Shown here: one piece after another, positions 55,118 through 64,000 of the stretch | How positions within the stretch are numbered: the stretch's first letter is position 1 | How the letters are laid out: each line of letters starts with the position of its first letter | NCBI GenBank assembly: GCA_036435485.1 | Contig: CM071597.1 | Coordinates: 52,311,881-52,375,880 of the forward strand | Reading direction: 5' to 3' | DNA length: 64,000 nt | DNA from: Saposhnikovia divaricata | Lineage: Eukaryota > Streptophyta > Magnoliopsida > Apiales > Apiaceae | Notes under the pieces: model-generated | What the model was told of the DNA's origin: nothing | The model's database searches: none | What the model saw: only the letters and a program-made list of their open reading frames with translations | Made by a program: the position numbers and the translations under genes

Positions 55118-55990
55118 CGCAGGCTTCTTCAAAGAAAACTTCGTTGGGTTTACTTGCAACTTTTGCTTTCACTGGTTGGGTTATCTAGAAAGCTAGGAAT
55201 GCACATATCTTTGAGGATATTCCCATAAATCCATCTCTCACTCACAATTTAAATAAGCTTTTTCGTGTGAGAATGCTTCTCTCTTCTGTCCTTCATCTAT
55301 TGATCCTCCCAATCCCGCTATTCATTCACAGAAGTGGTCTTCCCCGCCTGCACATCTTGTGAAGTATAATTGTGACGGGAATTTCAAGGATGGAAAAGCT
55401 TCAATTGGCGTTCTAGATAGGAATAATATTGGAACTATTATTGATGGTCAAGGTCAGAGCCGGCCCTGAGGCCAAGCCGCTAATGCTAACGAATGGGGGC
55501 ACCCGAAAATTTGAACCTTTTAGGGGCACATTTTTTCTAATAATAAAGTAAAAAAGATTAAAAATATGTAAGAGGACAAAGAAAATAGAAACATTGGGGG
55601 CACAATTTTTTTGAAAAAGAGCACGAAAAACAATTGAAGATATAGGAAATATCAAAAAATATATGTCGTGTCTATTCGATTTTGTTTTATGGTCGGGTAC
55701 AAAAATTATTTGTTTGGGGCTTCCAATTCCTCAGGGCCAGACCTGGTTAAGGTTGCTTGGTTAAAGCTTCTTCTCCTCTACATGTTAAGGTATTGGCTAT
55801 TCGTGAAGGTTGCAACCTTGCTTATCAAAAAACTTTCATTCGGCTTACATGGAATCAGACTCACTTGTGACCATTTTTCTTGCATTTTCAGATACGGCTC
55901 CTCCTTGGCATGTTGCTGCAGTAGTTGAAGGCACATTGGATTGTTAAGAAAGCTTTGCTTTGCATTCAGCTCTTCCTTTCCCTCCCTATG
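55118..55990 (+). pseudogene. LINE 3' end: RNase H-like domain, broken
   Basis: Plant LINE-type protein tail. ASSKKTSLGLLATFAF...KARNAHIFED is read before a stop (TAG at 55186-55188, at a position where Trp is usual). After a frame change comes KWSSPPAHLVKYNCDG and ASIGVLDRNNIGTIIDGQG, the start of an RNase H domain with the first catalytic Asp. A 291-bp hAT-type MITE interrupts it, and the domain then continues as ASSPLHVKVLAIREGCNLAY. Trailing sequence to about 56090 with an AATAAAA stretch looks like a LINE tail. Confidence 0.75.
55455..55745. mobile_element. hAT-type MITE inside the LINE remnant
   Basis: 291 bp with inverted ends CAGAGCCGGCCCTGAGG and CAGGTCTGGCCCTGAGG. The flanking 8-bp direct repeats are GTCAAGGT (55447-55454) and GTTAAGGT (55746-55753), one base apart. 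The 8-bp duplication and CAG ends fit hAT. Confidence 0.88.
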
Positions 55991-56176
55991 ATCTTTCCTT
56001 TTTAATGAGGTGTGATTTGTTATAAATAATATTAGTGTTTCTGGGTTGGTTCTCCCAACCCTTTTACTCGTCAATAAAAAAACTTCCAACAATCAAGGCA
56101 CATGATTTATCTGTATTTATATAAACATATAATTAATATAATAGCATGTGTAATTATATAATTAATATAATAGCAT

Positions 56177-56703
56177 GAGTAATGCTATATGATATGGGCT
56201 AAAAATAAGCCCTAAAGACACATTTAATGTTGCATTAATTAGACCTAGTATGGTCCAAACGTGGGGCCCACCGGGCGGCCCAAAAACCGTAATTAAATAT
56301 TAATTTCGTAATTAATATTAGGGGTAATAATCAGCTCAGCAATAAGAGTTGGATAAGGATATTATTTCCACCAGACTTAGCCACCAAGGCATCCAATTCA
56401 ATATGGAAACTGATTCCTACAAGGAATAGATCTAGAACCTTCCTCAAAGACTTGTCTACCAAGTCTCCTATTCCTACCATAATTCTAAGGCTCCAGCAGC
56501 CTATATAAAGGGCCTGACCCCTCACCTCAGAACTACGTTTTATTGGCTTGATTCTCTAATTACAGAGATACGTAGGCATTCTGTGAGGACCGTTTAAGTC
56601 TCAAACACAGAAGCAGCCATTGAAGCACGAAGCTCACGAACCCTAGCATTAAATACACAAACCCTAGCCGCAATAATCGTAACCTAGTTTTTGTTCCACA
56701 ACA
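56177..56703 (+). repeat. 5' LTR of the Tat element (start uncertain)
   Basis: The right end (…CCACAACA, 56703) is fixed by the primer site that follows. A TATA box (TATATAAAG) is at 56502-56510. The left end is a guess; candidates with TG lie at 56160-56185, next to a duplicated TAATTAATATAATAGCATG block. Confidence 0.5.
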
Positions 56704-56705
56704 TT

Positions 56706-56721
56706 TGGCACCGTCTGTGGG
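56706..56721 (+). other. Primer-binding site of the Tat element
   Basis: TGGCACCGTCTGTGGG two bases after the LTR, like the TGGCGCC-type primer sites of related gypsy elements. The tRNA partner is not determined. Confidence 0.6.
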
Positions 56722-56736
56722 AAAACAACATCAACC

Positions 56737-59133
56737 ATGGTTCAAACACGAAGAACAACATCAACCGAGGTCGTGCCCCTTAACTCTGCTCCACTAGCCA
56801 CTTCTGATCCGCTCATCGTCACTGAGGAAGGACAAATACTCCCATCAACAGGGACGGTCATTCAACCTCTGCCTACTCAGCCCCAAGGGACGACTCCCCA
56901 TGTAGAGGGGACCCACTCAGTGATTGTCCATCAAGGCCAAGAAACTAACCCTCTCCATATGGTGGTTTCTCCTCTTGGTAACGTTGATCGCACGGGGGTA
57001 CAGATCCATACTACGGATCTCCCTTTGAACACCAACCCTATGTATGGGCTGCCTAACTACCCCCCTCGACGAAGGGAACCTGGACCAAGCGGACACGCCT
57101 TACAGATCCGGGATCGAGAATATGATGATTACTCTGGTCCCTATACTGATGATTCATCATCATCTGAGGATGATGATCGAGATGAAGCCCCGAGGAGGCG
57201 ACGTGCTAGCAAGGAACCTTTAAGAAGAACACGAAGAATCCATGATGGACTCCCCTTGACAACTGCTGAGAAAATCAAGGCTTACGAGGCAGAGATCTCA
57301 AAATTGAAGGACGATATTGCAAGAGAACAAGATAGGTTGAATCAAACTCAGCCTCCTCCAACTGCAGAGAGGATTCCCGTTATAAATTTGGAGAGGCCTT
57401 CAAGAAGGCAAAGGAGGGCTGATCCCCGAACCGAAAAATCCACAAGGGTGGAGACCCCCAGAAGCAACCCCAAAGATCTGATGCCACTTGGGGACCCTGA
57501 CGATCCCACACCTCCGTTTACTGAGGAGGTGATGAATGCCCACATCTCAAGGAAATTTAAGATGCCAACTATTAAGGCCTATGATGGAACGGGCGATCCC
57601 GCAAATCATGTCAGAACATTCTCGAACGCACTGCTGCTGCAGCTTGCTAGTGATGCCTTAAAGTGTAGGGCGTTCCCTCAAACTCTGTCAGGCATGGCTC
57701 AAAGATGGTATAGCCGTCTACCTGCAAACTCGATCGGCTCTTTTAAGGAGTTGAGCGCTGCCTTTATCAGCCAATTCATCAGTGGGAGAATTCATGAGAA
57801 AAGTTCTGCATCCCTTATGTATGTGGTGCAGGGAAAGAATGAGAACTTAAGGGATTATCTCAAGCGATTCACCAAAGAGACGTTGAATATCACCGATCTG
57901 GAAAATAAGGTGTCCATGGTAGCCCTGGAACACGGAACCACTGACCTCTTCTTCAAAAGGTCTTTGGCAAAACACCCTCCTGAGAACATGGCCGAGCTCC
58001 AGAGAAGAGCCGATAAATATATTAAGGCTGAGGATAGCATTAAGAAGGAAACCACAGGAGGTAATGGCAAGGGCTCTAATGATTCAAAGAAAAGAAAGTC
58101 AGAGCAAGAGTACGACGCTAGGGACAAGTATCCCCGGGCTGGCAAGGACTCCGAGTCATCACCCAAGAAGGGTTTTGGGCCAAGGTTTTCTGATTATGCA
58201 AGGTTGAACGCTCCTAGGAGCCAAATTTTGTTGGACATTGAGAAGGATAAGGACTTTCGCTGGCCTAAACCGCTCAGGGGTGACCCCAAAAAGAGAAACA
58301 AAGATCTGTATTGTAGATTCCATAAGGATGTGGGGCATGACACAGATGACTGCAGACAGTTAAAGGATGAAATTGAATTTTTAATCCGGAAGGGAAAGTT
58401 AAACAAGTTCACCAAGGGTGAAGACCGTGGAACCCAGAAAAGGGATTATGATAGAACAGACAACGATAGGAGGGATAACGATCGCGATCGTAATCCAAAG
58501 CCTCGAGGGCCGGTAATCAATATGATTTGGGGAGGACCAACAGCGGCCGACACTACCCGAAACTCTCGAAAGGCTTATGCCAGAGAAGTGATGCACATCA
58601 CAGGAGAAGCCCCGAAGCGTGCTAAGACTGAGGCAGTGATTGGTTTTGATGATTCAAACCTTGAAGGGGTGAAATTCCCCCATGACGACCCGTTGGTCAT
58701 AGCTCCCGTAATTGGAAATTCGGAAGTGAAGCGGGTCCTGATAGACAATGGAGCTTCTGTCGATATCTTGTTTCATGATGCTTTTGTGAGGATGGGGTAT
58801 ACTGACTCTCAATTAACCCCGACTAACATGCCGATCTACGGATTTAATGGAGTTGAGTCCAAGGTTGAAGGGACCATTCAGCTGCCCATGACAATAGGGC
58901 AAGAACCTAAGGAAGCCACCCAGATGCTGAACTTTCTAGTAATTAAGGCTGCCTCAACGTACAATGCAATCTTAGGGAGGACCGGACTTCATGCATTCAA
59001 GGCTGTTGCCTCTACTTATCACATGAAGGTCAAATTTCCAATCAGGAACGGTGTTGGGGAACAGAAAGGAGATCAGAAAATGGCCAGGAGTTGCTATGTG
59101 GCTGCTTTGAGAGCTGATGGAACCGGGGGGTAG
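56737..59133 (+). CDS. gag: Tat element gag plus protease
   Basis: 798-codon open frame. Residues 1-170 are Pro/Thr-rich then acidic and Arg-rich. A short coiled-coil follows (about 180-205), then the gypsy gag capsid domain (KAYDGTGDPANHVRTF, ALKCRAFPQTLSGMAQRWY; about 275-400), a basic linker and the CRFHKDVGHDTDDC finger (about 526). The aspartic protease active site VLIDNGASVDILF is near 668. The ATG at 56737 is 15 bases after the primer site. The frame ends at TAG 59131-59133, and the same frame stays open to 59370, so this stop may be a mutation in a once continuous gag-pol. Confidence 0.87.
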   Translation: MVQTRRTTSTEVVPLNSAPLATSDPLIVTEEGQILPSTGTVIQPLPTQPQGTTPHVEGTHSVIVHQGQETNPLHMVVSPLGNVDRTGVQIHTTDLPLNTNPMYGLPNYPPRRREPGPSGHALQIRDREYDDYSGPYTDDSSSSEDDDRDEAPRRRRASKEPLRRTRRIHDGLPLTTAEKIKAYEAEISKLKDDIAREQDRLNQTQPPPTAERIPVINLERPSRRQRRADPRTEKSTRVETPRSNPKDLMPLGDPDDPTPPFTEEVMNAHISRKFKMPTIKAYDGTGDPANHVRTFSNALLLQLASDALKCRAFPQTLSGMAQRWYSRLPANSIGSFKELSAAFISQFISGRIHEKSSASLMYVVQGKNENLRDYLKRFTKETLNITDLENKVSMVALEHGTTDLFFKRSLAKHPPENMAELQRRADKYIKAEDSIKKETTGGNGKGSNDSKKRKSEQEYDARDKYPRAGKDSESSPKKGFGPRFSDYARLNAPRSQILLDIEKDKDFRWPKPLRGDPKKRNKDLYCRFHKDVGHDTDDCRQLKDEIEFLIRKGKLNKFTKGEDRGTQKRDYDRTDNDRRDNDRDRNPKPRGPVINMIWGGPTAADTTRNSRKAYAREVMHITGEAPKRAKTEAVIGFDDSNLEGVKFPHDDPLVIAPVIGNSEVKRVLIDNGASVDILFHDAFVRMGYTDSQLTPTNMPIYGFNGVESKVEGTIQLPMTIGQEPKEATQMLNFLVIKAASTYNAILGRTGLHAFKAVASTYHMKVKFPIRNGVGEQKGDQKMARSCYVAALRADGTGG

Positions 59134-62100
59134 GTACTCCCGATTAAAGACATGGATGTCCGTGGTAATGATGAACACCGAGGAAAGCCAGTAGAGGACT
59201 TAATACCTATCCCTCTGGAGCTAGGCGACCCTGAGAAGGTAACTTATATTGGAGCCTCTTTGAAAGAACCCCTGAAGGGCAAGTTGATAGAGTTCTTACA
59301 AAAGAATAGCGACGTTTTCGCTTGGACAGCAGCTGATATGCCAGGGATTGACCCCCAACTCATAAGTTAAACGTTGATCCCCAGAGGAAGACAATAAAGC
59401 AAAAGAAGATAAACTTTGCTCCGGAAAGGCAAGAGGCCATTAAGCAAGAAGTAGATTAGCTCTTGGAAGCTGGTTTTATTGAAGAGATTCAGTTTCCCGA
59501 ATGGTTAGCAAACCCGGTGATGGTCAAGAAAGCGAATGGGAAGTGGAGGATGTGTATAGACTTCACTGACCTAAATGATGCATGCCCAAAGGATTGTTTC
59601 CCTCTACCAAGGATTGACACCCTAATAGATGCCACAGCTGGACACGAGATGTTGAGTTTTATGGATGGTTTCAGTGGTTACAACCAAATTAAGATGCACA
59701 AGGATGACATCCCAAAGGTATCTTTCATTACTGATTTCGGTGTTTTCTGTTATCTTGTTATGGCTTTCGGTCTCAAGAATGCAGGAGCTACCTATCAACT
59801 ATTGGTGAATAAGATATTCGCTCATCTAATTGGAAAAACCATGGAGGTCTATGTTGATGACATGTTAGTCAAGAGCCTACTCAAGGCTGACCATATCAAG
59901 CACCTCAGAGAGGCATTCGAAGTGCTGAGGCACCACAAGATGATGTTGAATCCATCCAAGTGTGCTTTTGGTGTTGGATCAGGAAAATTTTTGGGATTGA
60001 TGGTCTCGAAGAGAGGCATAGAGGCCAACCCTGATAAGATCAAAGCAATCTTGGACATGGAACCACCACGCTCCATACGAGATATACAGAAACTAACTAG
60101 TCGAGTTGCGGCTCTAGGAAGATTCATCTCCAAGTCCGGAGACAAGTGTCTGCCTTTCTTCCAAACATTGAGGAAGGTAAAAAATTTTGAGTGGACCACA
60201 GAGAGCCAAGAGGCCTTTGAGCAATTGAAGAAATACATGACTGAAGCCCCGTTGTTGGCTAAACCTAGTCCTGGGGAGACTCTTTATCTGTACCTGGCGG
60301 TATCTGAACAAGCGTTGAGTGCTGTTCTTGTTAGAGAAGAGAAGAAGGTTCAGAAACCCATATACTATATGAGCAAGGTATTGCATGGGGCGGAGTTGAA
60401 TTACTCTCCCATTGAGAAGTTTGCTTTGGCATTAGTTACTGCCTCGAGGAAATTGCGACCATATTTCTAGGCACATAAGATCGAGGTCTTGACCGACCAA
60501 CAGTTGAGAAGCATCTTACGCAGCCCCAAAGCAAGTGGAAGATTGATCAAATGGGCAATTGAGCTCGGAGAATTTGACATAACATACAGGCCTCGGACAG
60601 CCATCAAGGCTCAGGCATTGGTTGACTTCGTGGTTGAATGTACCATTAGCAACCAAGAAGTCGGGGGGCAAGAGATAATACCCAACCAAGGAAGTGAGAG
60701 TAAAGATGAAAAACTTGTACCTGATCTGAAGGAGTATTGGGTGCTCTATTTTGATGGAGCATCAAAAACAAAGTCCAGTGGTGCAGGTTTAGTTTTGCAA
60801 AGCCCCGATGGGTTTACAGTTGAATATGCTTTGAAGTTGGACTTTCCAACAACCAACAATGAAGCTGAGTATGAAGCCTTGATAGCCGGTTTAGGCTTGG
60901 CCAAAATCATGAGAGTCAAAAATCTCAAAGTTTGTGGAGATTCAAGATTGGTAGTTTCGCAAGTGAATGGTGAGTTTGAGGCCAAGGATGAAACTATGGC
61001 AAAATACCTCAGAGTCGTGAAAGCTGTTATGACTCAGTTTGAGGAATGCTATGTGGAGCACATTCCTAGGGAAGAGAACGTTAAGGCTGATGCCCTCTCT
61101 AAGTTCGCTTCTTCTGAGATAGAGAATTATGCAGGAAGTTTTTACTTCCAGGTCTTGAAGGCCCCGACCGTCAACTCTAAGTTGGTAGCACCGATCGATG
61201 TTGGAACCTGTTGGATAGATCCTATTAAAGCTCACCTAGAAACTGGATGGCTCCCAGACAATGCCTTGGAGGCACGGAAGCTGTCTGTAAGAGCGTTGAG
61301 ATATGCCTTGATTGAGGGACTCCTTTACAAAAGATCGTTTGTCATCCCATATTTGAAGTGTTTAAGGCCCCAAGAGGCAAAGGAAGCATTGAAGGAAGTT
61401 CATGAAGGAATCTGTGGGCAACACTTGGGGGGGCAGATCCCTAGCTCACAAGATTACCCGTCTGGGATTCTACTGGCCAGAGATGCTAGCTGATGCACAG
61501 GACTATGTCAAGAAGTGTGAGAGATGCCAGAAGCATGCTCCAATTGTAAGGCAGCCGCCCGAAATGTTAACCTCAATCAATTCTCCTATTCCATTTGCAA
61601 TGTGGGGGATGGATATCCTTGGTCCATTCCCAGTAGCCTCGGCACAAAGGAAGTTTCTGATAGTGGCTATTGACTATTTCACTAAGTGGATTGAGGCTAA
61701 ACCCCTAGCCAAGATAACCACCAAACAAGTTGCCCAGTTCTTTTGGGAGAACATAATTTGTAGGTATGGAATCCCACGAATCCTTGTGACGGACAATGGG
61801 ACGCAGTTTAACAATGAAGAGTTCAAGAAATATTGTGAGGAAAATGCTATTGAGCTTCGCTTTACCTCAGTAGCTCATCCTCAAGCTAATGGGCAAGCCG
61901 AGGTAGCCAATCGTATAATCCTTGATGGACTGAAGAAAAGGGTCGAACGCTTAAGAAACAATTGGGTGGACGAGTTACTGCCTATACTTTGGGCATATCG
62001 TACCACTTGTAAAGTGACAACAGGAGCGACCCCATTCTTACTAGCTTATGGAGCTGAGGCAGTTGTGCCCCTGGAGATCATGCAGGCGTCACCTCGAGTT

Positions 62101-62445
62101 GAGGCATTTGAGCAAGAAACCAATGAGGAAGGCATGAGACTTGCACTAGACCTAATTGATGAGGTTAGGGATGAAGCAAACGCCCGGAACGCAGAACATC
62201 AGAAGAGAGCATCCTTCCACTACAATCAAAGGGTTAAAGAGAGATTCTTTCGACAAGGTGACTTGGTGCTAAGGAAAGTAGAAGCCTCGGGAGTTGGTCA
62301 GAAGGGAAAGCTAGCCCCGAATTGGGAAGGGCCGTATCGAGTCAAGAAGACGCTAGGGCGAGGGTCTTACAAACTGGAAACCTTGGACGGGGTTGAGGTG
62401 CCCCGGACTTGGCATGCATTGAACCTCAAGGTTTACTATGTTTAA
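59134..62445 (+). pseudogene. pol: Tat element pol: RT, RNase H, integrase, with multiple lesions
   Basis: RT has EAGFIEEIQFPEWLANPVMV, FPLPRIDTLID and the catalytic VYVDDMLVKS (about 59848-59877). Next come the RT-linked RNase H region, a second RNase H (LYFDGASKTKSSGAGLVL), and integrase with its zinc module (CERCQKHAP), catalytic MDILGPFP, VTDNGTQF and NGQAEVANR, and a chromodomain-less end. Lesions seen: stop 59131-59133, a frame change near 59361-59370, stops 59457-59459 and 60468-60470, and a frame change in a run of seven G near 61421-61432. The catalytic motifs remain recognisable, so decay is moderate. Confidence 0.9.
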
Positions 62446-62825
62446 GCTCTCCTGAAAAGCACTTAGCTTTTTGCCTATGTAATAGAAGTAGAAATAAGGT
62501 CGATGAAACCATTCCAAGTTTTTAAACTTGAGATAGAGGAAGTAGAGTATCTATGTAAGGGCTGTGCCCATTTCTCCGTACTAATAAGACTATTCTACAT
62601 TTTCGCATAAGTTATAAGCATTACTTATTGACATATATGCATAAAATGCTAGACTACACATGCAAACATGAGTAAGTTGAGAAACATCAAGGACAATGGA
62701 TTAGGAATTAAAAAGTTATGCCCGAAGGTAGAATACATAAACGATTAGCTTATCAAGATAAGTTAACAAAAGAACAGAGTCATGCTCGAAGGCAGAGTAC
62801 ATAAATAGATATATAAAAAGAGCAA
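62446..62825. other. Spacer between pol and the antisense gene of the Tat element
   Basis: 380 bp, AT-rich, no ORF. The sequence CTCGAAGGCAGAGTACATAAA (62788-62808) nearly repeats a stretch at 62723-62743. Confidence 0.6.
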
Positions 62826-64000
62826 CTACTGAGTGTCTCCAGTGTGCTCATCCTCTTCATCTCCGCCAAGATGAGCAGAGGGCTCTGGCTCCGGAATCCT
62901 CTCATCATCCTCTTGGTCCTCCTCCTGGGTATCCTGCACTGCCAAGGCCATAGGAGCATGAGGGCTAGGGAAGTTTGAAACGTTAAGGATACCAGGAAAT
63001 CTCCTAGTAACCTCAGCAAGAGCTCCGTCCCATCCCTGAGTAAACTGATAAGGGAATAGAGAGTCGTCATGCTTCTCCATGAAGCCCACATACTCCTGGG
63101 AGGCAAGGTAGTCATCAATCAGGTCGTCCTTGCCCTTCCTAAGAGTGACATTTTCGGCCTGAGACTCTAAAAGCTCTTTCTCCCTCCTCTCTAAAGTAGC
63201 TCTGACAGAGGCCAGTTCATCCTCAGACTTATCATTCTTTGCCTTTTCAGTCTCATAGGATGAACGCCAAGTCTTAGCCTGGAATATGGCCCCCTGGAAG
63301 TTGGCATTAGCCTACAAAAGGTAAAGTTAGAACCACGATTCAAATAGCAAACAAGTATATAAGAAAGAGGGAAGTAAGGAGCTTACAGCAGCAAAACCCT
63401 GAGATCCAGCACTTTCGGCTCCTTCAAGAGTGGAGCCGGATACATAATCTTTGAAGTCACCAGGAGTTATGGAATGATAGGACCAATCTATGGCATGCCT
63501 GCAATCTCCAACGATGGAGTCCTTCTTCCTAATACCCCAGTTTGGGCGCCAAGCGCTCCTGGAAGAGCCATCTGCTTCTTCAATATCGGCTACATGAGGC
63601 CTCAAGTAGGCATCTGTGGCAGTTGGGGCTCGAGGATCCTTCCCTGAACGAGCCCTCTTCATTCTAGCAGTGTCTCCATCTTCAGGCTCATTAGTCTTGT
63701 TGATGAAAGCTGCAGCTGCAATTACAAGATAAAAGACAAATAATGGGTATGAGACAATCATATTCAGGTAAACGAATACAAAAAGAAAGGAAATTTACCC
63801 TTCTTGGCCACTCGGGAAAGTCCCAAAGACTTAAGCTGGAACTCATTCAGGAGATCCCAAGCCATAGTAGCGTAATTATCTTTGATGAGCTCTTTGTAGG
63901 CCTGGGTCTCTTCCTCGTTGAGCTCAATATCATTGGCACTGCCATCTACGACCTTACCAAAGGTACTACGGAAAATGCTACCCCAATCTCCACCTTCCCA
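62826..64000 (-). CDS. Antisense gene of the Tat element (aORF), spliced, 5' end outside window
   Basis: Three exons visible on the minus strand: 64000-63799 (continues beyond the window), 63715-63387 and 63311-62826, with GT-AG introns of 83 and 75 bases and matching phases. Exon 1 reads DWGSIFRSTFGKVVDG and MAWDLLNEFQLKSLGLSRVAKK. Exon 2 is basic/acidic (TARMKRARSGKDPRAP, SWRPNWG-like SRSAWRPNWGIRKK). Exon 3 has a coiled-coil (SYETEKAKNDKSEDELASV and onward), then FTQGWDGALAEVTRRFPG and an acidic tail to the stop. Related antisense ORFs, some annotated as 'putative gypsy type transposon' proteins, are known in Tat elements. No lesion is seen in the visible part, unlike pol. Function unknown. 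Confidence 0.72.

Larger units (their letters stand above)
56177..64000 (+). mobile_element. Tat-type Ty3/gypsy retrotransposon, 5' part, decayed
   Basis: Order on the plus strand: 5' LTR, primer site, gag-protease, RT, RNase H, integrase, then a spliced gene on the opposite strand. RT-RNase H-integrase order defines gypsy. The gag finger (CRFHKDVGHDTDDC), the second RNase H after RT, the HALNLKVYY integrase end and an antisense gene downstream point to the Tat lineage. The 3' LTR is outside the window, so age cannot be estimated. Pol carries several stops and frameshifts. Confidence 0.85.

Overview
This is nuclear DNA of a flowering plant, very probably a eudicot; I cannot name the species. 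The evidence is one nine-exon, chloroplast-targeted plant gene, GT-AG introns, and dense nested LTR retrotransposons of the SIRE/Maximus (Ty1/copia) and Tat (Ty3/gypsy) types together with Helitrons, MITEs, LINE and hAT debris. No rRNA, tRNA gene, CRISPR array or bacterial-type operon was seen.

Layout. (1) 1-1673 is AT-rich and ends in Helitron-like remnants. (2) 1674-13886 is a complete SIRE-type copia element on the minus strand (SIRE-A; 478-bp LTRs, target duplication TATAA). Its gag and pol are broken, its large ORF after pol is intact, and it carries an extra small ORF on the opposite strand. (3) 14133-22448 is a minus-strand block with Helitron-like 3' features. It carries three tandem RPA70-like genes (A and B intact, C broken) and is flanked by a 574-bp direct duplication made of part of the SIRE-A LTR plus its flank. 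(4) 23515-29286 (+) is the only recognised conserved host gene, a chloroplast glutamyl-tRNA-reductase-binding protein (GluTRBP/PGR7), whose introns hold MITEs and tandem repeats. (5) 30423-32437 is a head-to-tail train of three non-autonomous Helitrons. (6) 33336-52212 is a 5.8-kb LTR-like unit without recognised coding domains (target duplication ATAAA), split by a second, much younger SIRE element (SIRE-B, 39095-52132, minus, 1012-bp LTRs that look identical, target duplication TCTTC, all ORFs open). (7) 52213-56176 holds tandem repeats, a hAT transposase remnant, a MITE, and a LINE 3' end interrupted by a hAT-type MITE. (8) 56177-64000 is the 5' part of a decayed Tat-type gypsy element (+) with a spliced antisense gene on the minus strand that runs off the window.

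The retrotransposon genes work as self-contained replication units: gag for the particle, protease/integrase/RT/RNase H for copying and insertion, and extra ORFs of unknown role. The most unusual signal is that each SIRE element is peppered from LTR to LTR with its own short word. It is CAGAGTTT/AAACTCTG in SIRE-A and CCGTTGA/TCAACGG in SIRE-B. Each occurs roughly thirty to forty times by hand count, in both orientations and in different reading frames, which points to a function or copying process at the DNA/RNA level. Exon boundaries and counts were worked out by eye.
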